Below are positions 24,157-35,378 of a stretch of DNA of 64,000 bases, one piece after another (within the stretch, counting starts at the first letter, position 1; each line of letters opens with the position of its first letter). The notes beneath the pieces were generated by a model. That model was not told the DNA's origin and made no database searches. It was given only the letters and a program-made list of their open reading frames with translations. The DNA is from Actinomucor elegans (Eukaryota > Mucoromycota > Mucoromycetes > Mucorales > Mucoraceae), in the NCBI GenBank assembly GCA_026027325.1, contig JAMSLZ010000004.1, forward strand, positions 2,356,001 through 2,420,000. Reading direction: 5' to 3'. The translations under genes and the position numbers were made by a program.

Positions 24157-25017
24157 TGTTGTATTCCACCTGACTATATCTTGCATCGACATAATAGTAA
24201 CATCTAGCTTGTATCTTGTTGTATTCCACTTACTATTTTGCATCGACATAATAGTAAGGAATCAACTGTTCATTTATGTCATACACGGACTCTATCTGAT
24301 AACCCAATCAGATTAACGAGGCCTGCATAAATACAAGCGATGTGTCTGTTATAGAATAGAGACTATTGTATGAATAATAACTTATTCATTATCAATCTCA
24401 TCTTTACGGAAGCACTTATGAGTTGATATGTTTAAGATTCATGTCTCAGATGGATATATATCTAGAACATAGACCTATAACATAACATCTTCTTAAATCC
24501 TCTTCACCACACTTAGATAGACGATTAGTATAAATAGGTTTAGTTTAGACATAGTTATAGGATCATCTTCATATTCATCTTTGTTAATAAAGCACAGTCT
24601 CAAAAAGTACTCTTTTTAGTCTTATTTATTATTTCACTGTGCAAACACAACAGTGTCATCCTTAGAACTATTAGCCAATAATCCTTACAAGAAACACGCG
24701 GCATCATACTATCGAGTAGTATCGAGTGTATCTCAAGATAAGACCTGAATATCGAATAACGCGTGGGTTATACAATTACAACAATGCGTGGTTGAAAGGC
24801 TTATTAGTGGCTGCTGGGATTGGACTCCGTTGTACGGCCATGCGTGCTGATAGATATTGAATGCTACACTATTAAGCTCTGATGAAATGTATATAAAGAA
24901 GAATTGATTTTGAATTGTGAATAAACATTAGAATAACTTTTACTATCAGGATAGCTGATTCCATTTACTGTCTATTCTTTTATTGTTGTATTTTAAATTA
25001 TATCCTTCGTCTTTAGC
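24157..25017 (+). mobile_element. LTR family D, split by a nested LTR-C
   Basis: Begins TGTTGTATTCC twice: at 24157 (a 60-bp partial copy) and at 24217. The body matches the LTR-D copies at 52,432 and 55,585. It is interrupted at 24347-24652 by a solo LTR-C with GTGTC duplicated on both sides. The last 13 bp of the family (ending ATATAACA) are missing; the homology stops at tttagc. Confidence 0.8.
24347..24652 (+). mobile_element. Solo LTR, family C, nested in LTR-D
   Basis: Starts TGTTATAGAATAG and ends AAACACAACA; 5-bp target duplication GTGTC at 24342-24346 and 24653-24657. The LTR is of the same family as those of the intact Gypsy element at 46,127-51,526. Confidence 0.93.
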
Positions 25018-25555
25018 TAACACTTTCGCACTCACATCAACATTATCTTATCACCAACTTCCACGCAAAAACACACTCTTACCATTGTTCAGTTTATTTT
25101 TATTTAGCTTGATGGAACCGTTTACATCTGTCTCTAGTTTGATGTTTTATCAAACTACAGCTAGCTCAATTAGAAAAGAACCAAATCATTTACTTGTAGT
25201 GTGCCCTTCTATAAATTAAATAATTGAGATGTTTCCTGAGATGTTCGTAATTAGTTGGGTACGTGTTTAATTAACGAGACAGAAAACAAGAGAGCGATTT
25301 ATTCTACCATTGCCAGCCTTCTGTTATTAATAGGCTGGGTAGTGGTTACATAGAGTAAATATAACTAGTCACGATTACACAAGTTAACTATTCAGGTACA
25401 CTTCTATTTTACTATTCTATGTAAAGTAGTTATGTCCGCTACAATAATAATAAAAAAAAACTAACAAAAACGAAAGCTTTCTAATAATGAGTATACACTT
25501 GACAAAGCCTGGATTGTGGTAAATACAGGTTATTCATCTACACGAGCATAAGAAT
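25018..25555. other. A+T-rich region after LTR-D
   Basis: A 35-codon ATG frame at 25112-25219 follows a C/A-rich leader, an arrangement seen after 5' LTRs in this window, so this could be a degraded internal region of a D-type element. Nothing conserved is recognisable. An imperfect inverted repeat (ccagccttctg...aataggctgg) lies at 25313-25340. Confidence 0.35.
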
Positions 25556-26066
25556 AGTTTAGCCCATTTTATATCATATGTGACATCTAAACTGAACGCA
25601 CATGATAATATAATGACATATCAATAATAATTTTTATAAAAATATATAAAAAACGTTATAAGAATACAATTAAAATCCTTCCAGTAGTTTATTGTGCAGA
25701 AATGTAAAAGATAATTCTTAGTTAATTGAACTTCTTTTGGGTATAAAATCAGGCTCTCTCTCTATATATTATTACCAGGTATCTAACTGGTAGTATACAA
25801 GATCCTCGGATGCAGAATTATTTATATTATTTGTAGGATGGTTAATGAGATATATTTGCTAATAGATTATATTATTATGTGTGAAGGTTTGGTTCAGCAC
25901 AATAGCAATACCAAACAAAGTCAGAAATAATTGAATAGGATAGAAATCATATAAAAGATGCCGAATTAGAAGCATCTGAAAAGAACTTTGCTCTATTTTG
26001 AATAGGCATCATCCATGGAGGACTTTGAAGATATTTTCTAGTTTTTATATAACAATTCACTACACG
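25556..26066 (+). mobile_element. Diverged LTR family F copy with internal insertion
   Basis: Two blocks (about 25556-25620 and 25894-26066) match the two ends of the solo LTR-F at 41,580-41,890, including tataaaagatgcc and gcatcatcca-ggaggactttgaagat. About 270 bp of unrelated A+T-rich DNA lies between them. Confidence 0.6.
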
Positions 26067-27864
26067 GACAACAAAATAGGTTGACTAATGAGTAATAATA
26101 GATGACTTATTAATCCTACTACTACTGATGGTTTTCGCAGTATAATCTACATGTAATCTTATTTATTCAATACTTTTACTGTAGTTATAGTGCAGCAAAA
26201 CATCAGACAAGTCATTACCCTGGCATTCAATTAAGTAGTATTTAGTATATGTAATATCTCAAGCTGTTGTGTGGTAGAGGGTTCTTGGTTTTTCTTTTTT
26301 AATTTATAAAAAAAAAAAAATACAACTTCACGTTCTACGTGATTCTATTTCTATTGCCCCTTTATTATTACTATTATCAGCTGGTGAAAGATGTAACATT
26401 ATATTTGCCGTGCACAATGAAGCAAATGTTCTAATATATGCAGTTACTCATAATGATGAGTATTATAATAATTGTTTAACTGCAATGCAGTTAATATACT
26501 ATATTAATCAATAGCTCATCTATAAAAATGGCGACATACATTTTATATTATAATAATCCCACTCTAATGATCATTTATAGTAGATATCTATCAGACCTCT
26601 TTAATTAAAACACCACACATGGCAAGCTGTTCATTCATTCAGTAACCCATTCTGAACATGCAATAGTAATTAGATGCGACATTTAGCCAGGATTGGTCCA
26701 GAGATCTAAAAATGCCAAAAGTGACATATTTTTTTTTTAAAAAAAAATAGAAGTATAATCACTGTCATATTTTGTCCCATAATATCATATACACTAATCT
26801 TTGTCTATTGCATGCTATAATATGAATACATACTATAATTTAAAATACCTCTTATCACTACTACACTGTGTGTGTCATATACGAAACCTTATCTTGTTAG
26901 TTAAGCCAATCAATACCATTACCGGATGTTGATTGTTATATGAACATAGCGCGACAGTAAGTTTAGAGAGTTATGATAGCATTACTCATAGGTATGGATT
27001 AATGGTACACTTGATTGCACTAAGCGAACTGATGGATATAAAAAGGAAACAATTACTTCTATCATGATACTTTCCCCATCTTATAATAAAGGGTTAATAA
27101 GTCTCATTTATTCAATATATACTATTGTCCATCAATATATCTCAGATATCAAGAATCTGCTTACCTGGCAATAAGAGAAAAGTGGAAAATAATATATCTA
27201 ACTGAAAAAAACATAGGAAACGTTTAATTTCGTACGAACACATTTGCTTTAAAACATAGAAAGTGCGCTCAAGACATCACTCAGAGGTTTCGTCTTAGAG
27301 GTAAGCATGTCTCTCTTTCATAAATGGTGGAATATAGTCAAAAAGCCACCTGAAGATCTGTTGATTGATATATCATTGTAAATAAGCTAAACCAAGTGTT
27401 TTTAAAATTAAGAGAGCACCAGTAATCATTGTTGCCATTGTTGAACCGAAGAAAAAAAAAGCGCAAACAATGGATATAAACCTTTCTACTGTGTATACGC
27501 ATAAACGACACTTACAACACTCAAATACATCAACTTTGCACGTCCTGTATCATGCAACATAACAGCACATATATACGTCAGTATTGACTAGTTGATAAAA
27601 TTGCGACAAAGAGATCCATTATCCAGTCATCCTCCAAATAGCATAACACTTAATCATACACGTCAAGGGCAGAGTCAGCTCTCAGCATTGAATATATACA
27701 CCAAGTAGGATCAACCATGTTTCGACACAGAGTCTTTTACTTCTATATCATTCCATATCATTGACTAAAAACAAATCAAACTTTTGTATTTTTTTTTTTT
27801 TTTTTATTCAAAGCCTGGCCTCAACTCAATGGGCGGGCGTATAAAGGACATTCTTTACTTGTAT
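26067..27864. other. A+T-rich gene-poor region with old repeats
   Basis: No gene called. About 26625-26700 and 26980-27130 share blocks with 33080-33150, 33400-33520 and 39829-39895 (for example cattctgaacatgca, gtacacttgat, agggttaataagtctcat), some in inverted orientation, suggesting one decayed repeat family. T10A9 tract at 26728-26747. T17 run near 27790, just past the RPS20 stop. Confidence 0.4.
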
Positions 27865-28425
27865 TTAAGCAATGGTGACCTCAACCTCAACTCCGGGTTC
27901 AATAGAGATAGAGGTGATTTGCTTGACAATCTCGGAGGGAGAGTGCAAGTCAATCAAACGCTTGTGGATTCTCATTTCGAAACGATCAAAGGTTTCAGAA
28001 CCGTTACCACAGGGAGACTTACGGGTGGTGATACGAAGAACCTTGGTAGGGAGACGAACGGGACCCTTTACCTTGAGTTGCTTATCCTTAGCACGTTGGA
28101 TAAGGTCAGAAGAGACTAAGCAATGTATATACATGATTAGTTGCTTTTCTTATAGACATTTTGTTAGTGTACTGTACCCTTTTCCAAGTTCTTGACGTTA
28201 CGAGAGGTCAAGGTGATACGAATACGGTGGATCCTGGAAACATAATAAAACAGTTTAGCAAAGCTTATATTAAGCAACTATTTCGACAGTCGTTGCTTAC
28301 TTGGGTTGTTCTTGTTCCTCAAGACCAGGCTTTTGAGTAGAGTTCTTAGCCTAATAGTTGGATAATAAATGAGTAAACCAATAGCTCTCCCAAAAAAAAG
28401 CTCTAGTACTTACGACGTAGGACAT
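27865..28425 (-). CDS. RPS20: 40S ribosomal protein S20 (uS10)
   Basis: Four exons on the minus strand: 28425-28414 (12 nt), 28350-28301, 28233-28178, 28115-27865, giving 122 residues, the usual size. The sequence reads [76 protein letters not shown] and [13 protein letters not shown], diagnostic of universal uS10. Role: component of the 40S head near the mRNA entry/tRNA sites. The very short first coding exon followed by an intron is typical for ribosomal protein genes. Small exons and short introns make it easy to miss by ORF length alone. Confidence 0.96.
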
Positions 28426-28843
28426 TCTAGTAATGAATTCTCTGTTGATTTTACAAAAAACATCGATGTTAATAAAAATGTCGCGTTATTTTCGTTTGCT
28501 TTTCGAAAATGTTTTTACCAGCGGTGACTAAGTCAATAATGCTAAAACGAAGAAGGATGCAATGGGTTGAAAATTTTTCACTCATATTTAACTCTTTTTT
28601 CGAGAAGGGTTGAAATGTGATTGGCCAGCCAATTCAAAGCCACTCAACATAATTCGTCGCCGTTGAAAAAAATACTGTACTTCAAATGAAGACATCCAAT
28701 AAAAATAGCCCCCCTCCATTCAAAAGAAACAATTACTGATGTTGACAACCCAATAATGTATATATTTTGAATAGTTTCATTATACAAATAAACAAGTATC
28801 ACACTAATTGTATTGAATGGAGAAAGCAATGCCCGTTTGATGT

Positions 28844-29553
28844 TTATTTAAACTTTAAACTAATGCTATTGACACAGTGTCTCTCATCGGTAGGTGTGTC
28901 AAATTTTTCACCTTTAAATACATGACCAAGATGCCCGCCACAGTTAGCACAACAAATCTCGGTACGTACCATACCCATAGTTACATCTTCATGTCTAGTC
29001 AGCGCTCCTACAATCGGATATACATTAACTACTAATTTAAATATTCAACCAGCATGATCATACCTGGGATACTATCGAAAACTACATGAATAACAGTTAG
29101 AACTAACTACGATAATACCATGTTTTCATTTACTTACAAGCTGGCCATCCGCATCCACTGTCAAACTTTGTATCTGAGACATAGAGAGGTGCATCACAAC
29201 CGGCACAATGATAAACACCTAAGACTAAGGTCAGCCGTTGCATTCAAGCATAACTAGTAAAGAATACCTTGCTTATTAAATTTGGTATATTCACCAGTTC
29301 CAGGACGTTCCGTTCCTTTTGGTACATATTTAGTGTCGCATTAATATACCATAACATTTTATATTTTACCTTTTTGACGCAAAACGCGGAATTGCTCAGG
29401 AGTCAAAATAATTCTCCATTCTGCTTCTGATTTAGTAGACATGAGTTTCGGTTTAATTAGCTGATAAGTTGAGGGTTTATTGATAGAAACTGATGTTTTA
29501 AATAAAGCTCGAGTATATGGACTGGTTTTTATTGTCGAAAATCGCAAAAGCAT
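28844..29553 (-). CDS. Peptide-methionine (R)-S-oxide reductase (MsrB)
   Basis: Five exons on the minus strand: 29553 (or 29442) to 29370, 29315-29268, 29218-29138, 29081-29064 (18 nt), 29007-28844. From the ATG at 29442 the protein has 127 residues; from the ATG at 29553 it has 164. Seen: [65 protein letters not shown] and the catalytic block [10 protein letters not shown]. Two CxxC pairs bind zinc; the Cys in RHCVNS is the catalytic thiol. Role: reduction of methionine-R-sulfoxide in oxidised proteins. The 37-residue extension is basic, Ser/Thr-rich and free of acids, like a mitochondrial presequence, so two products may be made. An even earlier ATG (29589) is less convincing. Confidence 0.92.
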
Positions 29554-30425
29554 GAATAAACAGTAGAAACAGTACTTTTCCCTTAGCATAAGTCTATTAT
29601 GTCATTAACGAAACAGCCCCTGATTTCTATTGGATGGCTTGTTCAAAACCAGACTAAGTGATTTAGGGTATCTACTGCAGTAAGAAACATAGCGTTTGAT
29701 ACTTTTTTCGATAAAAGTTACCTACAGTTGTATTACAGATACGAGTAGTTTGGCTAGTAAGCGTACTAGACATAATATCCTTCGAAACAGTCAATGCATG
29801 TATGAGACGAATCCAATATTATTCTCGGTATGGAGAATACTACATAATTGATTGGTCGAGAAGATTAAATGATTCAATCCAGGCCGAAATTGGGTTCTAG
29901 TTTGATGCAACGCTCAGAATTTATACAAGGATATTTAACATATGTACAGAATTGCATAACTCATAGAATGGTGTAGATATCCTCGAAAATATTTTGACCA
30001 TTTTAACTTTATTGATTCCATGTTCTTAAACTGAATTTTTTTTAATAAAGAAAAAGCAGGTCTGTATTCCTTTATGTATCCAAAGGATGTGATTTCGATT
30101 ATATACTAGACGCTAATCACGCTATCTATTGGGATGAAAGATGGCCCGTATTTTTTTTTTAAAAAAAAGGGTAGAAAATAGGCCTTGCAAAAATTGATTA
30201 TCAGATGTTCAATCATCATAATAGTAGTAACAAAGCTTAACTATGGACTTGTTTGCTCAATGGATGTCGATCTACAGGTCTCGAGTTTTCACCAGGTGTA
30301 ACAATTGTTGACATTGATAAGACGTTTCCATACAGATAGAATGCATGCTTTAGTAACCAATCAAATGTATTGATACAAAACGCGATGAATGGCGAAAACG
30401 TTTCACTTTATTGTTTGTTTTGTGT
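29554..30425. other. Intergenic region
   Basis: Upstream of MsrB. T9A8 tract at 30149-30168. No gene or known repeat family seen. Confidence 0.4.
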
Positions 30426-30902
30426 TTACTGAATTCTTAAAGAGCTAGAGGCTCCCCAAACAAATTGATCTTTTCTTTTCGGCAAGTAGGTACGCCTTGG
30501 TGTAAGTGATCTTGTGATTTTAGAAGCTCGGATCATATTGAGCTCAGTACAGAGTATTCTGAGATGGTTAGTATTTGTACGCACTCCTCTGAGATAAGCA
30601 TGAGATTCAGTCCAAGCTGGTTTAAGTTGAATTGCAGCTGGTGGGTCTTTTCGAACTTTATTATAAGCATTTGAGTTGATTTGTAGAATAGTAGAAATTG
30701 ACTGCTGTTTATGAGATATACAAGGTTGGATATTAGATAGAAGCAGCAGTTGTGTAGTAGTTTGGGCTGGAGTGATGGTGGCCATAGAAATGGTATTAGA
30801 TCTCTTATCAGCCACTATAGGCTTGCTCTTCTTTTTGAATATATAAGCTATTAGTTGAAAAGAGCTAGTATGTATATCTGTACAAGTTAATAATGGATTC
30901 AT
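30426..30902 (-). CDS. Hypothetical 158-aa protein
   Basis: Single open frame. The ATG at 30902 is preferred over an upstream one at 30974 because a TATA box (TATAAATA, minus strand, about 30948-30941) lies about 40 bp before it, a spacing seen elsewhere in this genome. The protein is Ser/Thr-rich in the first half and basic in the second, with a C-terminal block RRTYLPKRKDQFVWG. No transmembrane segment, no known domain. The terminal KR-D-aromatic pattern faintly recalls the last exon of the decayed frame at 33810-33980. It could be a lineage-specific gene or a chance frame. Confidence 0.4.
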   Translation of the reverse strand: MNPLLTCTDIHTSSFQLIAYIFKKKSKPIVADKRSNTISMATITPAQTTTQLLLLSNIQPCISHKQQSISTILQINSNAYNKVRKDPPAAIQLKPAWTESHAYLRGVRTNTNHLRILCTELNMIRASKITRSLTPRRTYLPKRKDQFVWGASSSLRIQ

Positions 30903-33809
30903 AGTTAAAGGGTAATGAATAAAAAACCAAATGAAGCTTGTATTTATACTTGGAACATACAATGTCAAATACACATCATCAGGTATTGTACATGATGCAT
31001 TTTAGCTCAAGAAAACAAATTATAAACTATTGCTTTTTTCAGATATCCTCCGCGCTGTAGCATTTTACCTCACGTGTATATTAAAATTTATAGTAAAAGG
31101 AACCTTATCCTCGTCATCCGCATTAATTACCACTTGGCCCATTCTTTTATTATTTAATCTTGTTTTCTACTGTAGCATATTTCACTTTTGTTGAGTAAAA
31201 TACAATGTATTTCAGTTGAAAACCTGCTGCAACACGTATAGTATTATTTTGCAGGATTGTTCTTGATTTAAGTCGTTCATTTGGCTCGATATCCAAAAGT
31301 TTAAATTTGTGCCCACTATCAAAACTTGCTCCAAAAGAACTACAGTAGTAGCTGGCAAAGACAGCTGCCCTACTTGAAATAATTGCTTATTTAAATTATA
31401 AGATACACTACAGAATATTGAATCGTCTTGAAAATATGAATGAAGCACTAGTTGAACAAAAAGTATGGGCATAATAGTCGTATGGAGCAAGTTGGGTATT
31501 TATTAGAGAAGAGGAGTACTAGCTATAACAAGTAACGTGCTTATTTTAAGTAGTTGCAGTTCTTTCTCTCAATAACAATAATAAAATTTTATGTTGTAAG
31601 AGTTTTTTGATCCGACTAAGCAACGCGTTCAAGTCAAATTTGACGGAATTCTTTTGCAAAAGAAAGGTAATTGTTTGAAATCAAATATGTAACAATCTAA
31701 TTATTAAATTGGCCAATATCCATAGAGATAAGAGTAATGTGAAGTTTTATCAAGCCTAGCTAATACGCTTTGATTTAATCACTTTTTTAATTAGCTGCTG
31801 CATTCTGTTCCATTGATTGGTATTAGACATGTATTATTACTTGGGTAACCATAGCATAACACTTGCTTTTGATAATTAAGTTTCTGATTGTGCCTAGTCT
31901 CTGGGGTTCGCTTATGCTGCAGTTAACAATATTCGACATAAATTCGATTAAAATAAAGCCTGAGATTCGTTGGTATGGGTCTTTTTATATAATTGTACTA
32001 CATCTATTAATAATTCAATCTTGCTGTTGATGCCACTGATCTTCATGAGTAACCAGATTTACAGAACTTGAAACAATTGTATGATAAATACTAGAGAGTG
32101 GTCTAGAACATTGATATCCAATAGAAACAACGAATAGTACTGTCAGTAATATAAAGACAGGACATATTATAAGCTAAAATATTATAGTGCATCAATCCAA
32201 TAATGAAAAGGCTACAAAACAAAAAGATTTGGGGATAGAATGGCGAAATGGACAGATAAAGACCAAGTGGAAAATGTATCAGAAGATTATTAAGATTGAA
32301 GCAGATAAAAGAGGACGTTTGTGAGCCCATTAGGATCACTGGGAGATCAAAATCAAAAGAAACAATGATGACGGCAACATTATCATGGCATAAACACAGT
32401 GTTTACTTTGGATTCAGCAGCGTCTATCCAAGTAACATTGTGTTTCAAATCCAATAACAAACAATGAGGGACAAATATCAAATTCTGTTGTGTCAGAGTG
32501 TGTATTGATAGTTGCAATTGTGCACGGATCATCCTCGTTTCTGGTAGACTAGTTTAATATACATATAGGTTGCATTAGAAGCACTATACTATAAATCTTT
32601 TTTTCCTAAGCATGATCGGTCCTATCGTATATTTAACGAATATCGGTTTACTTTTTGCGCATAGCGCTGCGAGATATTGTATTATTCTATATTTCCGTTG
32701 TAATAAACAACTGTTCAACTAAGATAGCTAAATAGCCAATATAGAGTAGAGGAAAAATTAACTCCAGCATATATATGCGTCAAATTAAGGTCCCTGCTCC
32801 ATAACTACAAAATAGCACTTCAGGGGTAATATATCCAAAAATGAAGCCCTTCAGTAAAAACTATCCAAAGTTTTTTTTTTTTTTTTTTTTTTTTTCATTG
32901 TTTTACACTTCTGTCAATTCGACGCTTGACCAGCCACAGCTGCTCATTTAAAGTAGGGACTAAAGATCATGTTTGGGATTAGGCCGGAATTAGAGATGCT
33001 AGTAGATTGTCAGATCTACTAGTTTGTATGAACTAACTGAAATTATCTGCTAATTAAAAAAAAATAGAGATTTGATTATTGCAACAGCTCATTCTGAGCC
33101 TGTACTACTAGTTAGACGCGACATTAACCGAGATCTATCCAGATATGCATAGACTATTATACCAAGTCTATACTAAATGTATATAATTTACTATTAATCA
33201 TTAATTTTTAGCATATTCATTGAGTTTGGTTAAATAGTAGTTCATTTTAATCGTGCACCACTAGTCGTCATAGGCCGTATTTGACCGAAACCGATGGCAA
33301 GGACTAAAATGTTGAAAATAGCTCGAGAATGGAAGATAATTCCCTTCATAGTTATTATAGCATACGATGATGGATATATTTATCAAACTGAGGCTAGAAG
33401 AAATGAGACTTAACCCTTTTATTGGAAGATGAAAGAAGCTTCGTCGTAAAATATATCCATAAATTCGTTTGGTGTAATCAAGTGTACCATCTTCAATTCA
33501 TACCCATGAGTAACACTGCTACTTGAACTTAAATCATCTTATAGTCTACCCTCATGCCATATATGATACATAAGAGTATAGAGGTAAAGAGATGATTATA
33601 TTATAGCATGGATACATGCTATAATATATATCATATAAAGGTTAATTTATACAACATTATAAGAATAAATACAATATTACTCCTAATCCAAATGAATTAA
33701 GTCTTTATATACACCGTAAATGAAAAAAAAAAAAAAAATACAAAAAAAATACAAAAAAATGACTAAAACGAACTGAATCATCATAGAAGGAAAAAATGAT
33801 GTTTATTAT
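30903..33809. other. Long A+T-rich region with weak ORFs and old repeats
   Basis: A minus-strand frame 31472-31212 (ATG MPILFVQLVLHSYF, 86 codons) has a TATA-like box upstream but no recognisable domain, so confidence as a gene is low. T25 tract at 32871-32895. Blocks at 33080-33150 and 33400-33520 belong to the old repeat family noted at 26,067. Otherwise nothing seen. Confidence 0.35.
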
Positions 33810-35130
33810 CTAATTCTGAGGGTAAAAGTAAGCATCGTTACGTTTAGAACATGGTACTCGTTTTGATTTGAATATTTCAGTGACTGAAGTAGCACTCATA
33901 TTGATACAAAAGGTAGGCATCGAAGACGGAACAATAGTGGTATGATCAATTGTTTCAACGATTTGGTTGCGAGATACAGAAACATTATAACATATTTTTT
34001 CAGTATATGGTCGTTTAAAAGAACGAAAATTAGCAGAAACTTTTATAGCATAAGACAGCGCAGCAACTATACCACCAGGGGGTTTTTTTAATGCTTAATT
34101 GACAATAGGAGTTGGAGGAACCTTTTGAATGTTTAGGTTTGTAAGGAGCACCAAATTTCTTCCAATACTCTCCGAGAATATCAGTGACATCAAGCTGATC
34201 CTGAGCAACCGATTCATTTAAATCTCGATTTTGGCTTTTGAACCATACCTATTACTCATGTTTAATAGGTTCATCTCGGGTGACATATACTATATCTAAC
34301 CGTCGCTATTAGACCAATACTTTTTCATTTTGCGCTCTACGTAGTAGTCAAAATTTAGACATATTGTCATTTTGGTGTGGGCTGCCATTTGAAATGATTT
34401 CTCTGATATCTTCATGCTTTCACTTGATAGTATCTTCCCTGACGTGGATGAAATTTAAAAGGCTCTGGCTTTTCAAATGCTTTGCGCCAGTAAGGATCAT
34501 GGGTGTATCCCAGCCTCTTTTACCAACGTGCAACTAGTAACCATTGGTAAAACTTTTTTTATAATATAGTGCACCTACTACACGAACCTAATGAACCAAA
34601 ACAATCTTTGAATTTAATCTAATAATGTCAAGGCACATGTCTCTAGTGTTACAGCTGGATTATTCACATTCAGCATGTTGGATCCTATTACTTTCGTCGT
34701 TAAATCAAACAACTTCACCTTGAAAGATTAGCTTGAATTCAAAAGATGTATATTTACGAGACATAACTCACCAGTATGATTGCGCATAATATAAGATTAC
34801 ATTGATTCTTAGGGATGATAATACAAGCTGTAACATAAGCAGATGCAGATTGACCTGGTTTGGTTTGTACATGTTCCATAACATGGTTTTCAAGTAGAAA
34901 ATCCTTCATAGTATGAAAGTTACCAAAACGTGCTTTCTCAAGTCCAAGTAGAGCTATATCTTTGTTATAAGTTGTAGAGGAGACGATATCATACGTATAA
35001 TCGCTTTAATTCATCATTTATCATGTGACACATGCTTACACTGTTCAGACGCTAATGTCTTGCGGTTTTTAGTATGAAAACTATATGTTTTATCATTCGG
35101 CGAGTAAAGAACAGAGAGGAGAGGGAGCAT
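33810..35130 (-). pseudogene. Decayed lineage-specific gene, unknown function
   Basis: Minus-strand coding remnants. The 5' end reads well: ATG at 35130, MLPLLSVLYSPNDKTYSFHT..., a probable intron (about 35041-35004), then DYTYDIVSSTTYNKDIALLG, LEKARFGNFHTMKDFLLENH and SASAYVTACIIIPKNQ near 34830. Further fragments in shifting frames: THDPYWRKAFEKPEPFKFHP (about 34495), LGEYWKKFGAPYKPKHSKG (about 34170) and a last open stretch ending RNDAYFYPQN-stop at 33810. Stops and frame changes between these blocks mean either many introns I cannot place or, more likely, decay. I do not recognise the family. It sits directly beside a piggyBac insertion. Confidence 0.4.
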
Positions 35131-35378
35131 AATTATACTTCTTGGGGATGTAATGATAAGTGCTTGAGAAAGAAAAAGAGTATAAGGGTCAACTATGTCA
35201 TTAAATGAAAGTCAAACAGGTATCAGCTAATATCAAAACATCTGCATAATGATTTTATTTTCCCAGCAGAAAGGTGAATGATCACGCTCAACATTCTACG
35301 CAAGATTCAGGTTCACAGCTAATTCCTGCAAGTCACTAACGCGTTATAACATTGTACAGTTTTTGGAACACCAATTAA

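Noticed and set aside
27307..27381. 24-codon frame MSLFHKWWNIVKKPPEDL...
   Set aside because: Interesting composition, but too short and without splice partners or family match.
31212..32339. Two minus-strand frames (31212-31490, 32103-32339)
   Set aside because: Only the first has a TATA-like box; neither has recognisable domains, so they stay unassigned.
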